The notes under the pieces are model-generated. The model was not told where the DNA came from, did no database searches, and saw only the letters and a list, made by a program, of their open reading frames with translations. From assembly GCF_022919155.1 (NCBI RefSeq), contig NZ_CP095045.1:682001-746000 (forward strand): a stretch of 64,000 nt of DNA. The letters run 5' to 3'. Below are positions 25,290-34,584 of the stretch, one piece after another (position 1 is the first letter of the stretch; each line of letters starts with the position of its first letter). Both the position numbers and the translations under genes were made by a program. The stretch is from Leucobacter allii (GTDB lineage Bacteria; Actinomycetota; Actinomycetes; Actinomycetales; Microbacteriaceae).

Positions 25290-26330
25290 ATGCACGACTA
25301 CCGCGCGCATTCCATGCGACGGCCACTCGCCTTCGGGGCAGCACTGCTGAGCATCGGCCTGCTCGCCTCGTGCTCCTCCGCCGCGCCCGATTCCGGCGAC
25401 GCGAGCGGCGGGGGAGGCGAGACGAAGACGGTCGCCCTCTCGCTGGACTGGAGCACTTATGTCCCCTACCACGCTCCGTTCGCCGTTGCGGCCGAGCAGG
25501 GCATCTGGGTGGAGCACGGGCTCCAGGTCACGGAGACCCTGCCGGGAGGTTCGGGCGACGCGGCGGTCGAGGTCGGCACCGCGAAGACGGACATCGCATG
25601 GGTCGACCTCTCCACCGCCGCCTCGTCGATGCTGCAGGACGTCCCGATCACGGCGGTCGCGAAGGTGCAGGACATGAACGCCAGCGGCCTCACGGTGCTC
25701 GAGGACACCACGCTCGAATCGGCGGACGACGTGGTGGGCATGCGCATCGGCTCGACTCCGGGAGGCTCCGATTCGACGCTCATCGGCGCCTTCCTCAACG
25801 CCAACGACATCGACGAGGACGAGGTCACGATCGTGAACCTCCCCGCCAACGGGAAGTTCCCGGCGCTGATGACCGGAGAGGTCGACGCGATCAGCGGTCA
25901 GGTGTACTTCTACGCGAGCAGCGCCGAAGCCGAGGGGCAGAGCGCTCATGGCCTGTCGTTCTCCGAGATGGGCCTCAACATGCTCGACCACGGCTTCATC
26001 GCGAACGATGCGTTCATCGAGCAGGATCCCGAAGCGATCAGCAGCTTCCTCGCCGCATACCGCGAAGCGCTGCGGATCACGATCGACGACCCGGCCGCCG
26101 CGTGCCGGGCGCTCGTGGAGCGGTCCGACGGCGAGGTGCTGCAGGATTCCTGCGAGACCCAGCTCGACCTGTGGCTGCCGCTGACGACCGATCCCGCAGA
26201 CGCCGGCTGGGGGGAGAACACGGACGAGGAGTGGCAGGAGACGGTCGACGTGCTCACCACCTACGGTGACGCGACCGGCTCACGGGATCCGGCAACGATG
26301 TTCACGAACGACCTGCTGCCGAGCGAGTGA
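25290..26330 (+). CDS. ABC transporter substrate-binding lipoprotein (NMT1/SsuA/ThiY type)
   Basis: The 346-residue protein has a lipoprotein signal ending LLASC, so it is anchored outside the membrane. The mature part opens VALSLDWSTYVPYHAPFAVA with AAEQGIWVEHGLQV, the hallmark of the NMT1 / SsuA / ThiY family that binds aliphatic sulfonates, thiamine precursors, taurine or aromatic acids. The GSGDAAVEVGTAKTDIAWVD stretch is the second conserved part. RBS AAAGGAGAT gives a firm start. It leads an operon with ATPase, permease and catabolic enzymes; the ligand is presumably the pathway substrate and is unknown. Confidence 0.9.
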   Translation: MHDYRAHSMRRPLAFGAALLSIGLLASCSSAAPDSGDASGGGGETKTVALSLDWSTYVPYHAPFAVAAEQGIWVEHGLQVTETLPGGSGDAAVEVGTAKTDIAWVDLSTAASSMLQDVPITAVAKVQDMNASGLTVLEDTTLESADDVVGMRIGSTPGGSDSTLIGAFLNANDIDEDEVTIVNLPANGKFPALMTGEVDAISGQVYFYASSAEAEGQSAHGLSFSEMGLNMLDHGFIANDAFIEQDPEAISSFLAAYREALRITIDDPAAACRALVERSDGEVLQDSCETQLDLWLPLTTDPADAGWGENTDEEWQETVDVLTTYGDATGSRDPATMFTNDLLPSE

Positions 26331-26337
26331 GCCGTCC

Positions 26338-27147
26338 ATGAAACCGATCGAGATCACCTGCGAGCATGTCACCAAACGGTATCGGGCCCGGAAGACCGAG
26401 GTCGTCGCGCTCGAGGACGTGACGCTGCACGTGCAGCCGGGCGAGTTCGTGTCGCTGCTCGGGCCGAGCGGCTGCGGGAAGACGACGCTCCTCCGACTGA
26501 TCGGCGGGCTGGAGGCCGCGACGCGCGGCAGCGTGCAGATCGACGGAGCCGAGGTGAGCGACTCGCATCCCGAGCTCGGCATCGTCTTCCAGACCGACCT
26601 GCTGATGCCGTGGCGCACCGTGCTCGACAACGTGCTCCTCCAGGTCGACGTCCGCAAGACGAGGTCGCCGCAGACCGAGCAGCGCGCCCGCGAGCTGCTG
26701 GCCCAGGTCGGGCTCGACGGCTTCGTCGACAGCTATCCGAACGAGCTCTCCGGCGGGATGAAGCAGCGAGTGGGGATCTGCAGGGCCTTGCTGCACCATC
26801 CGCGGCTGCTGCTGATGGACGAACCGTTCGCCGCGCTCGACGCCATGACGCGGGATCAGATCTCGATGGATCTCTCCGAGCTCGCGGCGAGCACGGGGAC
26901 GACCATCGTGTTCGTCACCCACTCGATCCCCGAAGCCGTCTTCCTCTCCGACCGGATCTACGTGATGTCGCCCCGCCCGGGACGCATCGCCGCCGAAGTC
27001 GAGGTGAGCATGCCGCAACCCAGACAGCTGCACCATCGGCTCGACGCGGCATTCACCGCGAAGGTCGCCGAGGTGACGGAGATCTTCGAATCCCTCGGGG
27101 TACTGAGCGGCGGACAGAGAGGAACCGGCAATGACGAAAGCGAATGA
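26338..27147 (+). CDS. ABC transporter ATPase (nitrate/sulfonate/taurine type)
   Basis: The 269-residue ATPase has Walker A GPSGCGKTT (42-50), a Q-loop VFQTDLLMPWRTVLDNV (the LMPW form typical of NMT1-type importers), signature LSGGMKQRVGI, Walker B LLLMDEPFAALD and switch histidine VTHS. It energises the uptake system and shares its operon. The start at ATG 26338 is seven bases after the upstream stop. It overlaps the permease gene by 17 bases. Confidence 0.93.
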   Translation: MKPIEITCEHVTKRYRARKTEVVALEDVTLHVQPGEFVSLLGPSGCGKTTLLRLIGGLEAATRGSVQIDGAEVSDSHPELGIVFQTDLLMPWRTVLDNVLLQVDVRKTRSPQTEQRARELLAQVGLDGFVDSYPNELSGGMKQRVGICRALLHHPRLLLMDEPFAALDAMTRDQISMDLSELAASTGTTIVFVTHSIPEAVFLSDRIYVMSPRPGRIAAEVEVSMPQPRQLHHRLDAAFTAKVAEVTEIFESLGVLSGGQRGTGNDESE

Positions 27148-27964
27148 CGGCACGGTCGCCGTGCGATTGCGGACAGCCCCCTCGCGGCGAGGCGCGAAGT
27201 CCGGCACCGGAACCGCGTGGCTGCGACGCGTCCCCTGGCTCGCGCCGGTGCTCACGCTCGCGCTGCTCATCGTGCTCTGGGAGATCGCGGTCCGTGCCGC
27301 GGACATCCCGAAGTTCCTGCTCCCCGCTCCGAGCGCCGTGTGGGACGCCATGATCGAGAACTGGAGCGTGCTGATGAAGCACGCGGGCGTCACGCTGCTC
27401 GAGACGATGATCGGATTCCTGCTCAGCGTGGTCGTCGGCGTCGCGCTCGCCGTCGTGATGGTCATGTGGCCCATCGCGGGGGCGGCGGTCTTCCCGATCC
27501 TGGTCGCTTCGCAGGTGATCCCCAAAGTCGCGATCGCTCCGCTGATGGTGGTCTGGATCGGCACCGGGGTCACCACCTCGTCCCTCATCGCCTTCGTGAT
27601 GGCATTCTTCCCGGTCGTCGTCAACGCGACACTCGGGATGAAATCGGTGAACGACGCGTCGATCGACCTGCTGCGATCGATGCGTGCGACGAAGTGGCAG
27701 GTGTTCCGCTTCCTCCGCTTCCCGAACGCCCTCCCGTACATCATGACGGGCATGCAGCTCGCGGTCGCGTTCGCGATCGTCGGCGCGATCGTCGGTGAAT
27801 TCGTCGGCAGCGAGTCCGGGCTCGGCTACCTGCTGATCGTGACGCAGGGGAACCTGCGCACCGACCTGCTCTTCGCCGCCCTGGTCGTACTCACGGCGCT
27901 CGGCCTGCTGCTCTACTACGGGGTCGAGCTGCTCGGGAAGCTCTTCCTGCGACGCCGAGGCTGA
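27131..27964 (+). CDS. ABC transporter permease (nitrate/sulfonate/taurine type)
   Basis: The 277-residue membrane protein has a cytoplasmic N-terminal tail followed by six helices. The BPD_transp_1 EAA loop is visible (SIDLLRSMRATKWQVFRFLR). IPKFLLPAPSAVWDAM near the N terminus is the family signature of SsuC/TauC-like permeases. Its start lies inside the ATPase gene and is preceded by AGAGAGGAA. It completes a three-part importer. Confidence 0.93.
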   Translation: MTKANDGTVAVRLRTAPSRRGAKSGTGTAWLRRVPWLAPVLTLALLIVLWEIAVRAADIPKFLLPAPSAVWDAMIENWSVLMKHAGVTLLETMIGFLLSVVVGVALAVVMVMWPIAGAAVFPILVASQVIPKVAIAPLMVVWIGTGVTTSSLIAFVMAFFPVVVNATLGMKSVNDASIDLLRSMRATKWQVFRFLRFPNALPYIMTGMQLAVAFAIVGAIVGEFVGSESGLGYLLIVTQGNLRTDLLFAALVVLTALGLLLYYGVELLGKLFLRRRG

Positions 27965-28026
27965 CCGCGGGCGCTCGCCGCGCTCTCCCCGCCGCACACA
28001 CATCGAGAAAAGGAATCGCCACACTC

Positions 28027-29544
28027 ATGCACACAGCCAACGATGGTTCGTCGACTCGGATCGACCGGACCGAGTTCCATTCGGTTCTCGACGGCCAGCC
28101 ACGGGTCGGCCCCCACCGGGTGCCTCTCGTCGACCCCGCCCGAGGGGCCGAGTGGGGGACCGTGAGCTGGGCGCCCGATCACGTCCGGGAAGCCGTCGAT
28201 CTCGCGGGGGAGGCGTTCCGCACCGGATCGTGGGCGCGCGCCCCGCGCGCCGAGCGCGCCGACGTGCTCGACGCGATCGGGCGCGGGGTGCTGGAACGCG
28301 TCGAGGAGATCGCGGTGCTGGAGACGCTGGCGAACGGCAAGCCGCTCGCCGCGACGCGAGCCGAGGTCGGTGCCAGCGCCCGCTGGTGGGGGTACTACGC
28401 CGCGCTCCTGCGGACGCTGCGCGACGAGAGCATCGAGCTCTCGGCGAGCAAGCAGGCGCAGATCGTGCAGGAGCCCGTCGGCGTCGTCGCCCTGGTGACG
28501 CCGTTCAACGGGGCCTTCTCGCTCGGAACCTGGAAACTCGCGCCGGCGCTCGCCGCGGGGAACGCGGTCGTGGTCAAGCCGCCCCTCGATTCCCCCGCAT
28601 CGACGATGATCCTGCTCGAGGTGCTGCATCAGGCGGGGCTCCCGCGCGGGGTCGTGCAGCTCGTCCAGGGCGGCGTCGAGGTGGGCGCCGCCCTCGTCGA
28701 GCACCCGGAGACGGCGATGGTCTCCTTCACCGGCAGCACGCGGGCGGCCGGGGCGGTCGGACGCGCCGTGTCCGGGCGGCTCGCCCGCTTCGTCGCCGAG
28801 GCAGGCGGCAAGTCCGCGCACATCGTGTTCGAGGACGCCCGGATCTCCGACGCGGTGACGGCGGTCGTGCAAGGCGGCTTCTCGGGCACCGGGCAGACCT
28901 GCGTCGCGGGCTCTCGCATCCTGGTGCACCGTGCGGTCGTCGCCGAGTTCACCGCCGAGCTCCTGCAGCGCATCTCCCGGCTGCGCGTGGGGGATCCGCT
29001 CGTCGCGGAGACGCACCTCGGCCCGATCGCGACTGCGACGCAGCACGCGAGGATCCGGAAACTCATCGACGAGGCGGTCTCGGAGGGCGCGGAGGTGCTC
29101 ACCGGGGGATCGACTCCGCCCGCGGTGCCCGCCGCGCTCGCGAACGGCTACTGGGTCGCCCCGACCGTGCTCAGGGTCGACGACCACCGCGCGCGGATCT
29201 GTCAGACCGAGGTGTTCGGCCCCGTGCTCGCGCTCGTCGAGTTCGACGACGAAGCTGAAGCGATCGCGCTGGCGAACGACACGGAGTTCGGGCTCGCGGC
29301 AGGCTTCTGGACGCAGGACGCGGGGCGCATCCGCCGGGTGGGCGGGCTGCTGCAGGCCGGCACGGTCTGGGTGAACACCTACCGGGGCATGGACTGGCAG
29401 ACGCCGTTCGGCGGCTACAAGCATTCCGGCATCGGTCGGGAGAACGGCCTCGAGGGCCTCCGGGAGTTCCAGGAGACGAAGGCCGTGGTGCAGGAGTTCG
29501 GGAGGGCCGCGGACCCCTTCGGCCTCGCCCCCGCCGATCAGTGA
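28027..29544 (+). CDS. aldehyde dehydrogenase family protein
   Basis: The 505-residue enzyme is an NAD(P)-dependent aldehyde dehydrogenase. It keeps the oxyanion asparagine in VTPFN (N161), the cofactor lysine VVVKPP (K184), the FTGST loop, the general base in AEAGGKS (E258) and the catalytic cysteine in GQTCVAGSR (C292). RBS AAAGGAA precedes the ATG. It lies 62 bases after the permease gene and probably oxidises an aldehyde made in the same pathway. The substrate cannot be read. Confidence 0.93.
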   Translation: MHTANDGSSTRIDRTEFHSVLDGQPRVGPHRVPLVDPARGAEWGTVSWAPDHVREAVDLAGEAFRTGSWARAPRAERADVLDAIGRGVLERVEEIAVLETLANGKPLAATRAEVGASARWWGYYAALLRTLRDESIELSASKQAQIVQEPVGVVALVTPFNGAFSLGTWKLAPALAAGNAVVVKPPLDSPASTMILLEVLHQAGLPRGVVQLVQGGVEVGAALVEHPETAMVSFTGSTRAAGAVGRAVSGRLARFVAEAGGKSAHIVFEDARISDAVTAVVQGGFSGTGQTCVAGSRILVHRAVVAEFTAELLQRISRLRVGDPLVAETHLGPIATATQHARIRKLIDEAVSEGAEVLTGGSTPPAVPAALANGYWVAPTVLRVDDHRARICQTEVFGPVLALVEFDDEAEAIALANDTEFGLAAGFWTQDAGRIRRVGGLLQAGTVWVNTYRGMDWQTPFGGYKHSGIGRENGLEGLREFQETKAVVQEFGRAADPFGLAPADQ

Positions 29545-30590
29545 ACGAAGACACCGAGAAAGAGATGGATGGAATGACTACGGAAGAGCAGACGTCGACG
29601 ATCGTCGTGGATTGCCTGGAGTACAGCAACCCCTCGCGCGAGCGGTTCCTCGAATGGCGCGACGGCAGGGTCGGCTGCGTGCATGTCACCCTCGCGGTGT
29701 GGGAGACCGCGCGCGAGACGCTGTCGGTACTCGGACGATGGAACGATCTCTTCGCGGAGAACAGCGACCTCGTCGCGCACGCCACGAGCGCTCAGGGCAT
29801 CAGGGACATCGTGGCCTCGGGGCGGACGGCGGTGATGTTCGGGTTTCAGAACACCGCGCCGTTCGAGGACGACATCCGGCTCGTCCGGGTATTCCACGAC
29901 CTGGGCGTCCGCATCGTGCAGCTCACCTACAACACGCAGAACAGCATCGCCGCGGGCTGCTGGGAGGACGATGACGCCGGTCTCTCCACGCACGTCGGGC
30001 GTCAGTTCGTCCGCGAGCTCAACGAGGTGGGCATGCTGATCGACCTCTCCCACTGCTCCGAGCGCACGTGCCTCGACACCATCGCGGAAAGCGCCGCGCC
30101 CGTGGCCGTCACGCACGCCAATCCCTTGGAGTTCGTCGGGGCGGAGGTGGAGCTCGGCCGGCGCCCGAAGTCGTCCGAGGTGCTCGCGCAGCTGACGGCC
30201 CGGGGCGGTGTCGTCGGGCTCAGCCCGTACGTGCGCATGCTGCGGCACGGCATTCGCACCACGGAGCAGGAGTTCGTGGACATGATCAGCTGGACCGTCG
30301 ATCGCTTCGGGATCGAGCACGTCGCGATGGGCACCGACTTCTACACCGGGTACGGCGTCGAGGCCGTGCAGTGGTGGCGGATGGGACGATGGGGCCGAGA
30401 GAGCCCGGTGCCGATCGACGAGAACGCCCCCGTCGTGGAGTGGCCCGCCTGGTTCAAGTCGCCGACCGCGTTCCCCACGCTCATGGACACGATGCGCCGC
30501 GCCGGCTTCACCGACCGGGATCTCGCCCTCGTGATGGGCGGCAATTGGCTGCGTCTGTTCGACGAGATCTTCGACCGGCCCGCGGCATGA
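29541..30590 (+). CDS. atypical membrane dipeptidase (M19) family protein
   Basis: The 349-residue protein shows the M19 renal-dipeptidase fold pattern: LGVRIVQLTYNTQNSIAAG, VGMLIDLSHCSERT (H171), AVTHANP (H192) and HVAMGTDFYTG. The N-terminal HxD metal motif of true dipeptidases is replaced by VVDCLEYS, and the bridging glutamate by glutamine (FGFQNTAPFEDD, Q103). It therefore belongs to the divergent QN-type branch and may act on something other than dipeptides, such as an amide or lactone-like bond. The GTG at 29541 overlaps the ALDH stop; ATGs at 29565 and 29574 are possible starts. It is coupled to the next gene through ATGA. Confidence 0.8.
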   Translation: MNEDTEKEMDGMTTEEQTSTIVVDCLEYSNPSRERFLEWRDGRVGCVHVTLAVWETARETLSVLGRWNDLFAENSDLVAHATSAQGIRDIVASGRTAVMFGFQNTAPFEDDIRLVRVFHDLGVRIVQLTYNTQNSIAAGCWEDDDAGLSTHVGRQFVRELNEVGMLIDLSHCSERTCLDTIAESAAPVAVTHANPLEFVGAEVELGRRPKSSEVLAQLTARGGVVGLSPYVRMLRHGIRTTEQEFVDMISWTVDRFGIEHVAMGTDFYTGYGVEAVQWWRMGRWGRESPVPIDENAPVVEWPAWFKSPTAFPTLMDTMRRAGFTDRDLALVMGGNWLRLFDEIFDRPAA

Positions 30591-32158
30591 CACCGCACGT
30601 CCTCGTCATCGGAGGAGGCCACAACGGGCTCGTCGCCGCGAACTACCTCGCCCTGACCGGCCACCGGGTGACGCTCATCGAGCAGCGCGAGCGGCTCGGC
30701 GGCGTCGTCGGCCGCTTCGACTACCTGCCGGGCTACTCCTCGTCGATCACGAACTCGCCCGGGTCCTTCGAGGGCATCGTCATGCAGGAGCTCCAGCTGC
30801 AGGACTTCGGGCTGCGCTTCCACCGCCCGGAGGCCACCCTGCTCCATCCCATGGATGACGGTCTCTTCATCGGGTGGCGGGAGCCGAGGCTCCTCGAAGC
30901 GCAGATGGAGCGGATGGCGGCGGGGGAGTCCGCCAGGCATCGCGCACTGGTGTCGCGGCTCGACCGCCTGGGGGAGGATCTCGGCCTTTCCCTGTGGGAG
31001 CGGCCGCAGGACCAGGGCTCGGTGCTGGAGCGCATGGCGCCCGGCCCCCGCGCCGAGTTCCGACGCACCATGATCGACGGTTCGCTGCACGACCTCCTGG
31101 ACGAGTCCCTGCGCTCGCCGCAGGTGAAGAGCCTGATGATGATGCTGGCGCTGAACGGTCAACTGCTCTCCCCGCGGGCACCCGGCTCGGCCTTCGGGCT
31201 GATGCTGCGTCCCATCTCCCGGGCGTCGGGCGACGCCGACCTGCTCGGCATCCGCGATGCCCCGCTGCGCGGTTCGGTCGGGTTGCCGGTCGGATCGATG
31301 TCCGCGATCGTCGACGCGCTCGAGACGGCCGCCCGCGTGCGCGGAGTCGCGATCCGCACCGGAGCCGGGGTCGCGCAGCTGGAGTTCGACGATGCCGAGC
31401 GGGTGACCGCGGCGGTCCTCGAGACCGGGGAGGCCATCGAGCAGATCGACGCCGTCGTCTCGACGGTGGAGGCATCCCGGCTGCACCGCATGATCCCGGA
31501 TTCCGCGATCCCCGGGAGCGCGTGGCCTGCGGCCCCGGACGGATCCGCCTTCAAGATCGCGCTCGCGCTCGACGGCCTGCCGTCGGTGGCGGGCGCCCCC
31601 GACGGCATCCCGGAGGAGACGCTGCTCTCGACCCAGTTCCGGATCGGCCCGAATCCTGAGTACATCACCGAGGCGGTGGAAGACGGCATCGCGGGGCGTC
31701 CGTCCGGAAAACCCATCATCTGGGGGCTGATCCCGAGCCTCACCTCTCCCGGACTCGCCCCCGAGGGGCGCCACCTCATGAGCCTGAACGTCTGGCACGC
31801 GCCGCATCGCCTCGGCGAAGCCTACTGGCAGCGGCACGGCGCAGCATTCGCCGATCGGTGCATCGCGCAGCTCGAGACCGCGTTCCCTGGGCTGTCCGAT
31901 CGCATCACCGATCGACGGTGGCTCGGGCCCCACGAACTCGAACGCGAATTCGGGCTCACCGCGAGCAACATCACCCATGGCGACATGACGCCGCAGAGCA
32001 TGCTGAACGGCAGGCCGGACGCCGGGCTCAGCGATCAGCTCGAACGCGCCGGCATCGTCCTCGGCGGGGCCGAATCCTGGCCCGGAGGCTACGTGACGGG
32101 CATCCCCGGGCGGAGAGCCGCATTGACCATTGCACGAACGAAGGAAGCGATCCGATGA
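30587..32158 (+). CDS. phytoene-dehydrogenase-like FAD oxidoreductase
   Basis: The 523-residue flavoprotein begins with the dinucleotide-binding fingerprint VLVIGGGHNGLVAANYLA (residues 5-22) and the second motif ERLGGVVGRF. It ends with the family tail WPGGYVTGIPGRRAA that closes the FAD site. This matches the NAD(P)/FAD-dependent phytoene desaturase / amine oxidase superfamily. There are no carotenoid genes nearby; it sits in a catabolic operon and so probably dehydrogenates or oxidises the imported compound. The start overlaps the previous stop (ATGA). Confidence 0.88.
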   Translation: MTPHVLVIGGGHNGLVAANYLALTGHRVTLIEQRERLGGVVGRFDYLPGYSSSITNSPGSFEGIVMQELQLQDFGLRFHRPEATLLHPMDDGLFIGWREPRLLEAQMERMAAGESARHRALVSRLDRLGEDLGLSLWERPQDQGSVLERMAPGPRAEFRRTMIDGSLHDLLDESLRSPQVKSLMMMLALNGQLLSPRAPGSAFGLMLRPISRASGDADLLGIRDAPLRGSVGLPVGSMSAIVDALETAARVRGVAIRTGAGVAQLEFDDAERVTAAVLETGEAIEQIDAVVSTVEASRLHRMIPDSAIPGSAWPAAPDGSAFKIALALDGLPSVAGAPDGIPEETLLSTQFRIGPNPEYITEAVEDGIAGRPSGKPIIWGLIPSLTSPGLAPEGRHLMSLNVWHAPHRLGEAYWQRHGAAFADRCIAQLETAFPGLSDRITDRRWLGPHELEREFGLTASNITHGDMTPQSMLNGRPDAGLSDQLERAGIVLGGAESWPGGYVTGIPGRRAALTIARTKEAIR

Positions 32159-32451
32159 ACCAGCTGAACGAGTTTCTCGTGAACATCCAGATCACGTGGC
32201 CACGCGATCTCCCCGAGGATGAGATCCACCGTCTCGCCGTCGAAGAGCGGCAGATGGCAGCGGTCCGCGCGACCGAGGGGCATCTGGTCCGCATGTGGCG
32301 GGTGCCCGGCCGTCGCGAGAACTGGGGGCTGTGGCGTGCGACCGATGCCACGCAGCTGCATGAGATCCTGAGCGCGCTCCCCGTGTGGCCCTACATGACC
32401 GTGACGGTCCATCCGCTTGCCAAGCACGCCGTGGATCCCTTCATAGACTAA
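32155..32451 (+). CDS. muconolactone-isomerase-like small protein
   Basis: The 98-residue protein matches the muconolactone delta-isomerase (MIase) ferredoxin-like fold: EFLVNIQITWPRDL, EERQMAAVRATEGHLVRMWR, VPGRRENWGLWRATD, then QLHEILSALPVWPYMTVTVH and PLAKH at the end. Authentic CatC moves a double bond in muconolactone during catechol breakdown. No other catechol-branch genes are here, so it may isomerise another unsaturated lactone or acid. Its start overlaps the FAD-oxidase stop (ATGA). Confidence 0.85.
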   Translation: MNQLNEFLVNIQITWPRDLPEDEIHRLAVEERQMAAVRATEGHLVRMWRVPGRRENWGLWRATDATQLHEILSALPVWPYMTVTVHPLAKHAVDPFID

Positions 32452-32456
32452 GCATC

Positions 32457-33482
32457 ATGAAGTCCATCGGTGTCATCGACATCGCCCGTGAGGCGGGTGT
32501 CTCGACGGCGACGGTGTCCCGCGTGCTCAACAGCTCGGAGCGGGTCTCCGAGGACACCCGTGCCCACGTGCTCGAGGTGATCGAGCGGCTCGGGTTCTCC
32601 CCGAATGCGTCGGCGTCGAGTCTGCGGAGAGGCCGCAGCGACGCGATCGGCATCGCCGTCGCGAGCATCTCGCAGCCCTGGTACGTGAAGCTCATCCGTG
32701 AATTGCGTCGTGCCGTCACCGCCCGGGGCATGACGACCGTGGTCTACGACCTCGAGCACAGCAGCCGCGTGCTCATCGAGCACACCGAGAGCGCCCGGCG
32801 CCTGCGCTTGGCCGGGATGATCCTCGCCACGGGCGATCGCCTCGACGAGGCGGAGGTCAGCGATTCCCTGCATCGACTCGCGGGCAGCATGCCGCTCGTC
32901 GTGATCGGCCAGCGACTGGACGATGCGACGTGGCCGACGGTCTCCTTCGATGACGTCGCCGCCTCGGCGGCGGCGACCGAGGAACTCCTGGAACGACGCG
33001 GTCGGCCGGTGCTCTTCCTCGGCAGCTCGAGGAGATCCTTCCTCAGCGATCAGCGACGCGAAGGCGTGCGACGCGCCCTCGAGGCGAGGCCGGAGCTGCT
33101 GCGCGACTCGAGCTTCGTCGTCCTCGATGGCCCGATGGACTACGCCGCGGGGTACGCGGAGGCCGCCTCCCGAGCGCACGAGCTGCGTCGGTACGGTCTC
33201 ATCTTCTGCGTGAACGATGAGCTCGCGCTCGGGGCGCTGCGAGCGCTCGGGGAACTGGGACTGCGCGTGCCCGAGGACGTGATGGTGATCGGCTACGGGG
33301 ACGTCGACATGCTCCCGTACCTGACGCCGTCGCTCTCCTCGCTCAGCGGTGACGTCAACGCGATCGCGGGCGACGCGCTCGACGCGATCATGGCGGGCAT
33401 CGCCGGGGAGCCGGCGTTCGCGGCTCGCGTGCACTCGCGGCGCATCGTGCACCGCGAGTCGACGGAGGTGCGCGAGGGGTAG
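32457..33482 (+). CDS. LacI-family transcriptional regulator
   Basis: The 341-residue protein starts with the LacI HTH and hinge (VIDIAREAGVSTATVSRVLN, then the ASSLRRGRSDAIGIAV junction) followed by a periplasmic-binding-protein-like sensor domain with FCVNDELALGALRALGELGL and VIGYGDVDMLPYLTPSLSSL. It is the last gene of the operon led at 25290, six bases after the isomerase-like gene. The two LacI-type palindromes bracketing the operon promoter (25175-25190, 25240-25255) are its likely targets. The inducer is unknown. The 286 bases after it, up to the convergent SDR, hold no recognisable feature. Confidence 0.92.
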   Translation: MKSIGVIDIAREAGVSTATVSRVLNSSERVSEDTRAHVLEVIERLGFSPNASASSLRRGRSDAIGIAVASISQPWYVKLIRELRRAVTARGMTTVVYDLEHSSRVLIEHTESARRLRLAGMILATGDRLDEAEVSDSLHRLAGSMPLVVIGQRLDDATWPTVSFDDVAASAAATEELLERRGRPVLFLGSSRRSFLSDQRREGVRRALEARPELLRDSSFVVLDGPMDYAAGYAEAASRAHELRRYGLIFCVNDELALGALRALGELGLRVPEDVMVIGYGDVDMLPYLTPSLSSLSGDVNAIAGDALDAIMAGIAGEPAFAARVHSRRIVHRESTEVREG

Positions 33483-33768
33483 CCCGTCAAGCGCTCCTCG
33501 ACGCTGCCGACCGACGGTGCCGGATCCGTTCTCGGCGGACGGGGCATGGGACAGCCGGCGGCGCTTCACCCCGCCGGTGCTCGATCAGCGCGCGCACGCC
33601 TCATGGGGCGGCGAGTCTCGCCGGCGGCGCGAACCCGGGGATGATGTGCATTCGGGCCGCACGCCGACGATCCGGTCAGGTGGGTGCACCGCGGCCGCTC
33701 ATTCCCGGATCGCGTGCGCTGCCCGCGTGCTCCGCCTCGGCGAGCGACTCGACCCCGCCTGCGACCGT

Positions 33769-34530
33769 TTAGAAGGTGCCGTCGACGGTCACGCCCCCGT
33801 CCACGCGGAGCACCTCCCCGTGGACGAACGAGGCATCGTCGGAAAGGAGGAACGCGATGGCGCTCGCGATCTCGCGCGGATCGGCGAGGCGACCGAGCGG
33901 CGTGCGGGCGAACAGCTTCTCGGTGCTCAGCGTGCCGTTCCGGATGCCCGATTGGACCATCTCGGTCGCCACGTACCCGGGGGCGACGGCGTTCACGCGC
34001 ACCCCGTTGCCGCCCCATTCGACGGCCAGGGTCCGCGTGAGGCCGAGGATGCCGCTCTTGGCGGTCGCATAGGCGACCCTGCCGGGCAGGCCGAACGTCG
34101 ACCCCACGGACGCGATGTTGACGATGCTGCCGCCGCCGGCGGCGAGCAGGGGGAACGCCCCGCGGCTCAGCATGAACGCGCCGGTGAGATGAATCTCGAG
34201 CTGCAGGCGCCACGCCTCCGTGCCGTACGTCTCCGCATCGCCGCGGATCAAATTCCCCGCGCCGTTGACCAGGCCGTGGAGGGACTCCGTCTGCGCGGAG
34301 AGCGCTTCGAAGAGCGCTGCGACGCTGGTCTCGTCGGCGACGTCGACCCCGAATCCGAGGTGCTGCTCGGCGCGGGGGAACCGTTCGTTCAACGCTGCAG
34401 CCGCGGTCGTCGCGGACTCCTGCTGGAGGTCGGCGATCACGATGCGATGGCCGCGGTCGGCGAGCAGCGCGGCGGTGGCGTGGCCGATGCCCTGCGCGGC
34501 TCCGGTGATGAGTACGGTCGGTGTTTCCAT
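33769..34530 (-). CDS. short-chain dehydrogenase/reductase
   Basis: The 253-residue classical SDR has TGAAQGIG (residues 9-16) for NAD(P), the VNGAGN segment, serine S141 in NIASVGS, and the catalytic Y154-x3-K158 pair (YATAK). VNAVAPGYVATEM follows the active site. It follows the split transketolase on the same strand by 54 bases and probably oxidises or reduces the sugar or polyol that feeds or leaves the transketolase step. Substrate unknown. Confidence 0.92.
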   Translation of the reverse strand: METPTVLITGAAQGIGHATAALLADRGHRIVIADLQQESATTAAAALNERFPRAEQHLGFGVDVADETSVAALFEALSAQTESLHGLVNGAGNLIRGDAETYGTEAWRLQLEIHLTGAFMLSRGAFPLLAAGGGSIVNIASVGSTFGLPGRVAYATAKSGILGLTRTLAVEWGGNGVRVNAVAPGYVATEMVQSGIRNGTLSTEKLFARTPLGRLADPREIASAIAFLLSDDASFVHGEVLRVDGGVTVDGTF

Positions 34531-34584
34531 GGCGCTGGTGCTTTCTCGTGTGACTCGTGCTGGGAGATGCGTGCGGGGGATCGT

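Noticed and set aside
30587..32158. Phytoene-dehydrogenase-like gene as a carotenoid biosynthesis gene
   Set aside because: No phytoene synthase, prenyl synthase or cyclase gene is near; it is embedded in a catabolic operon.
32155..32451. CatC-like gene as proof of a catechol ortho-cleavage pathway
   Set aside because: No CatA or CatB homologue is present in the operon or window.
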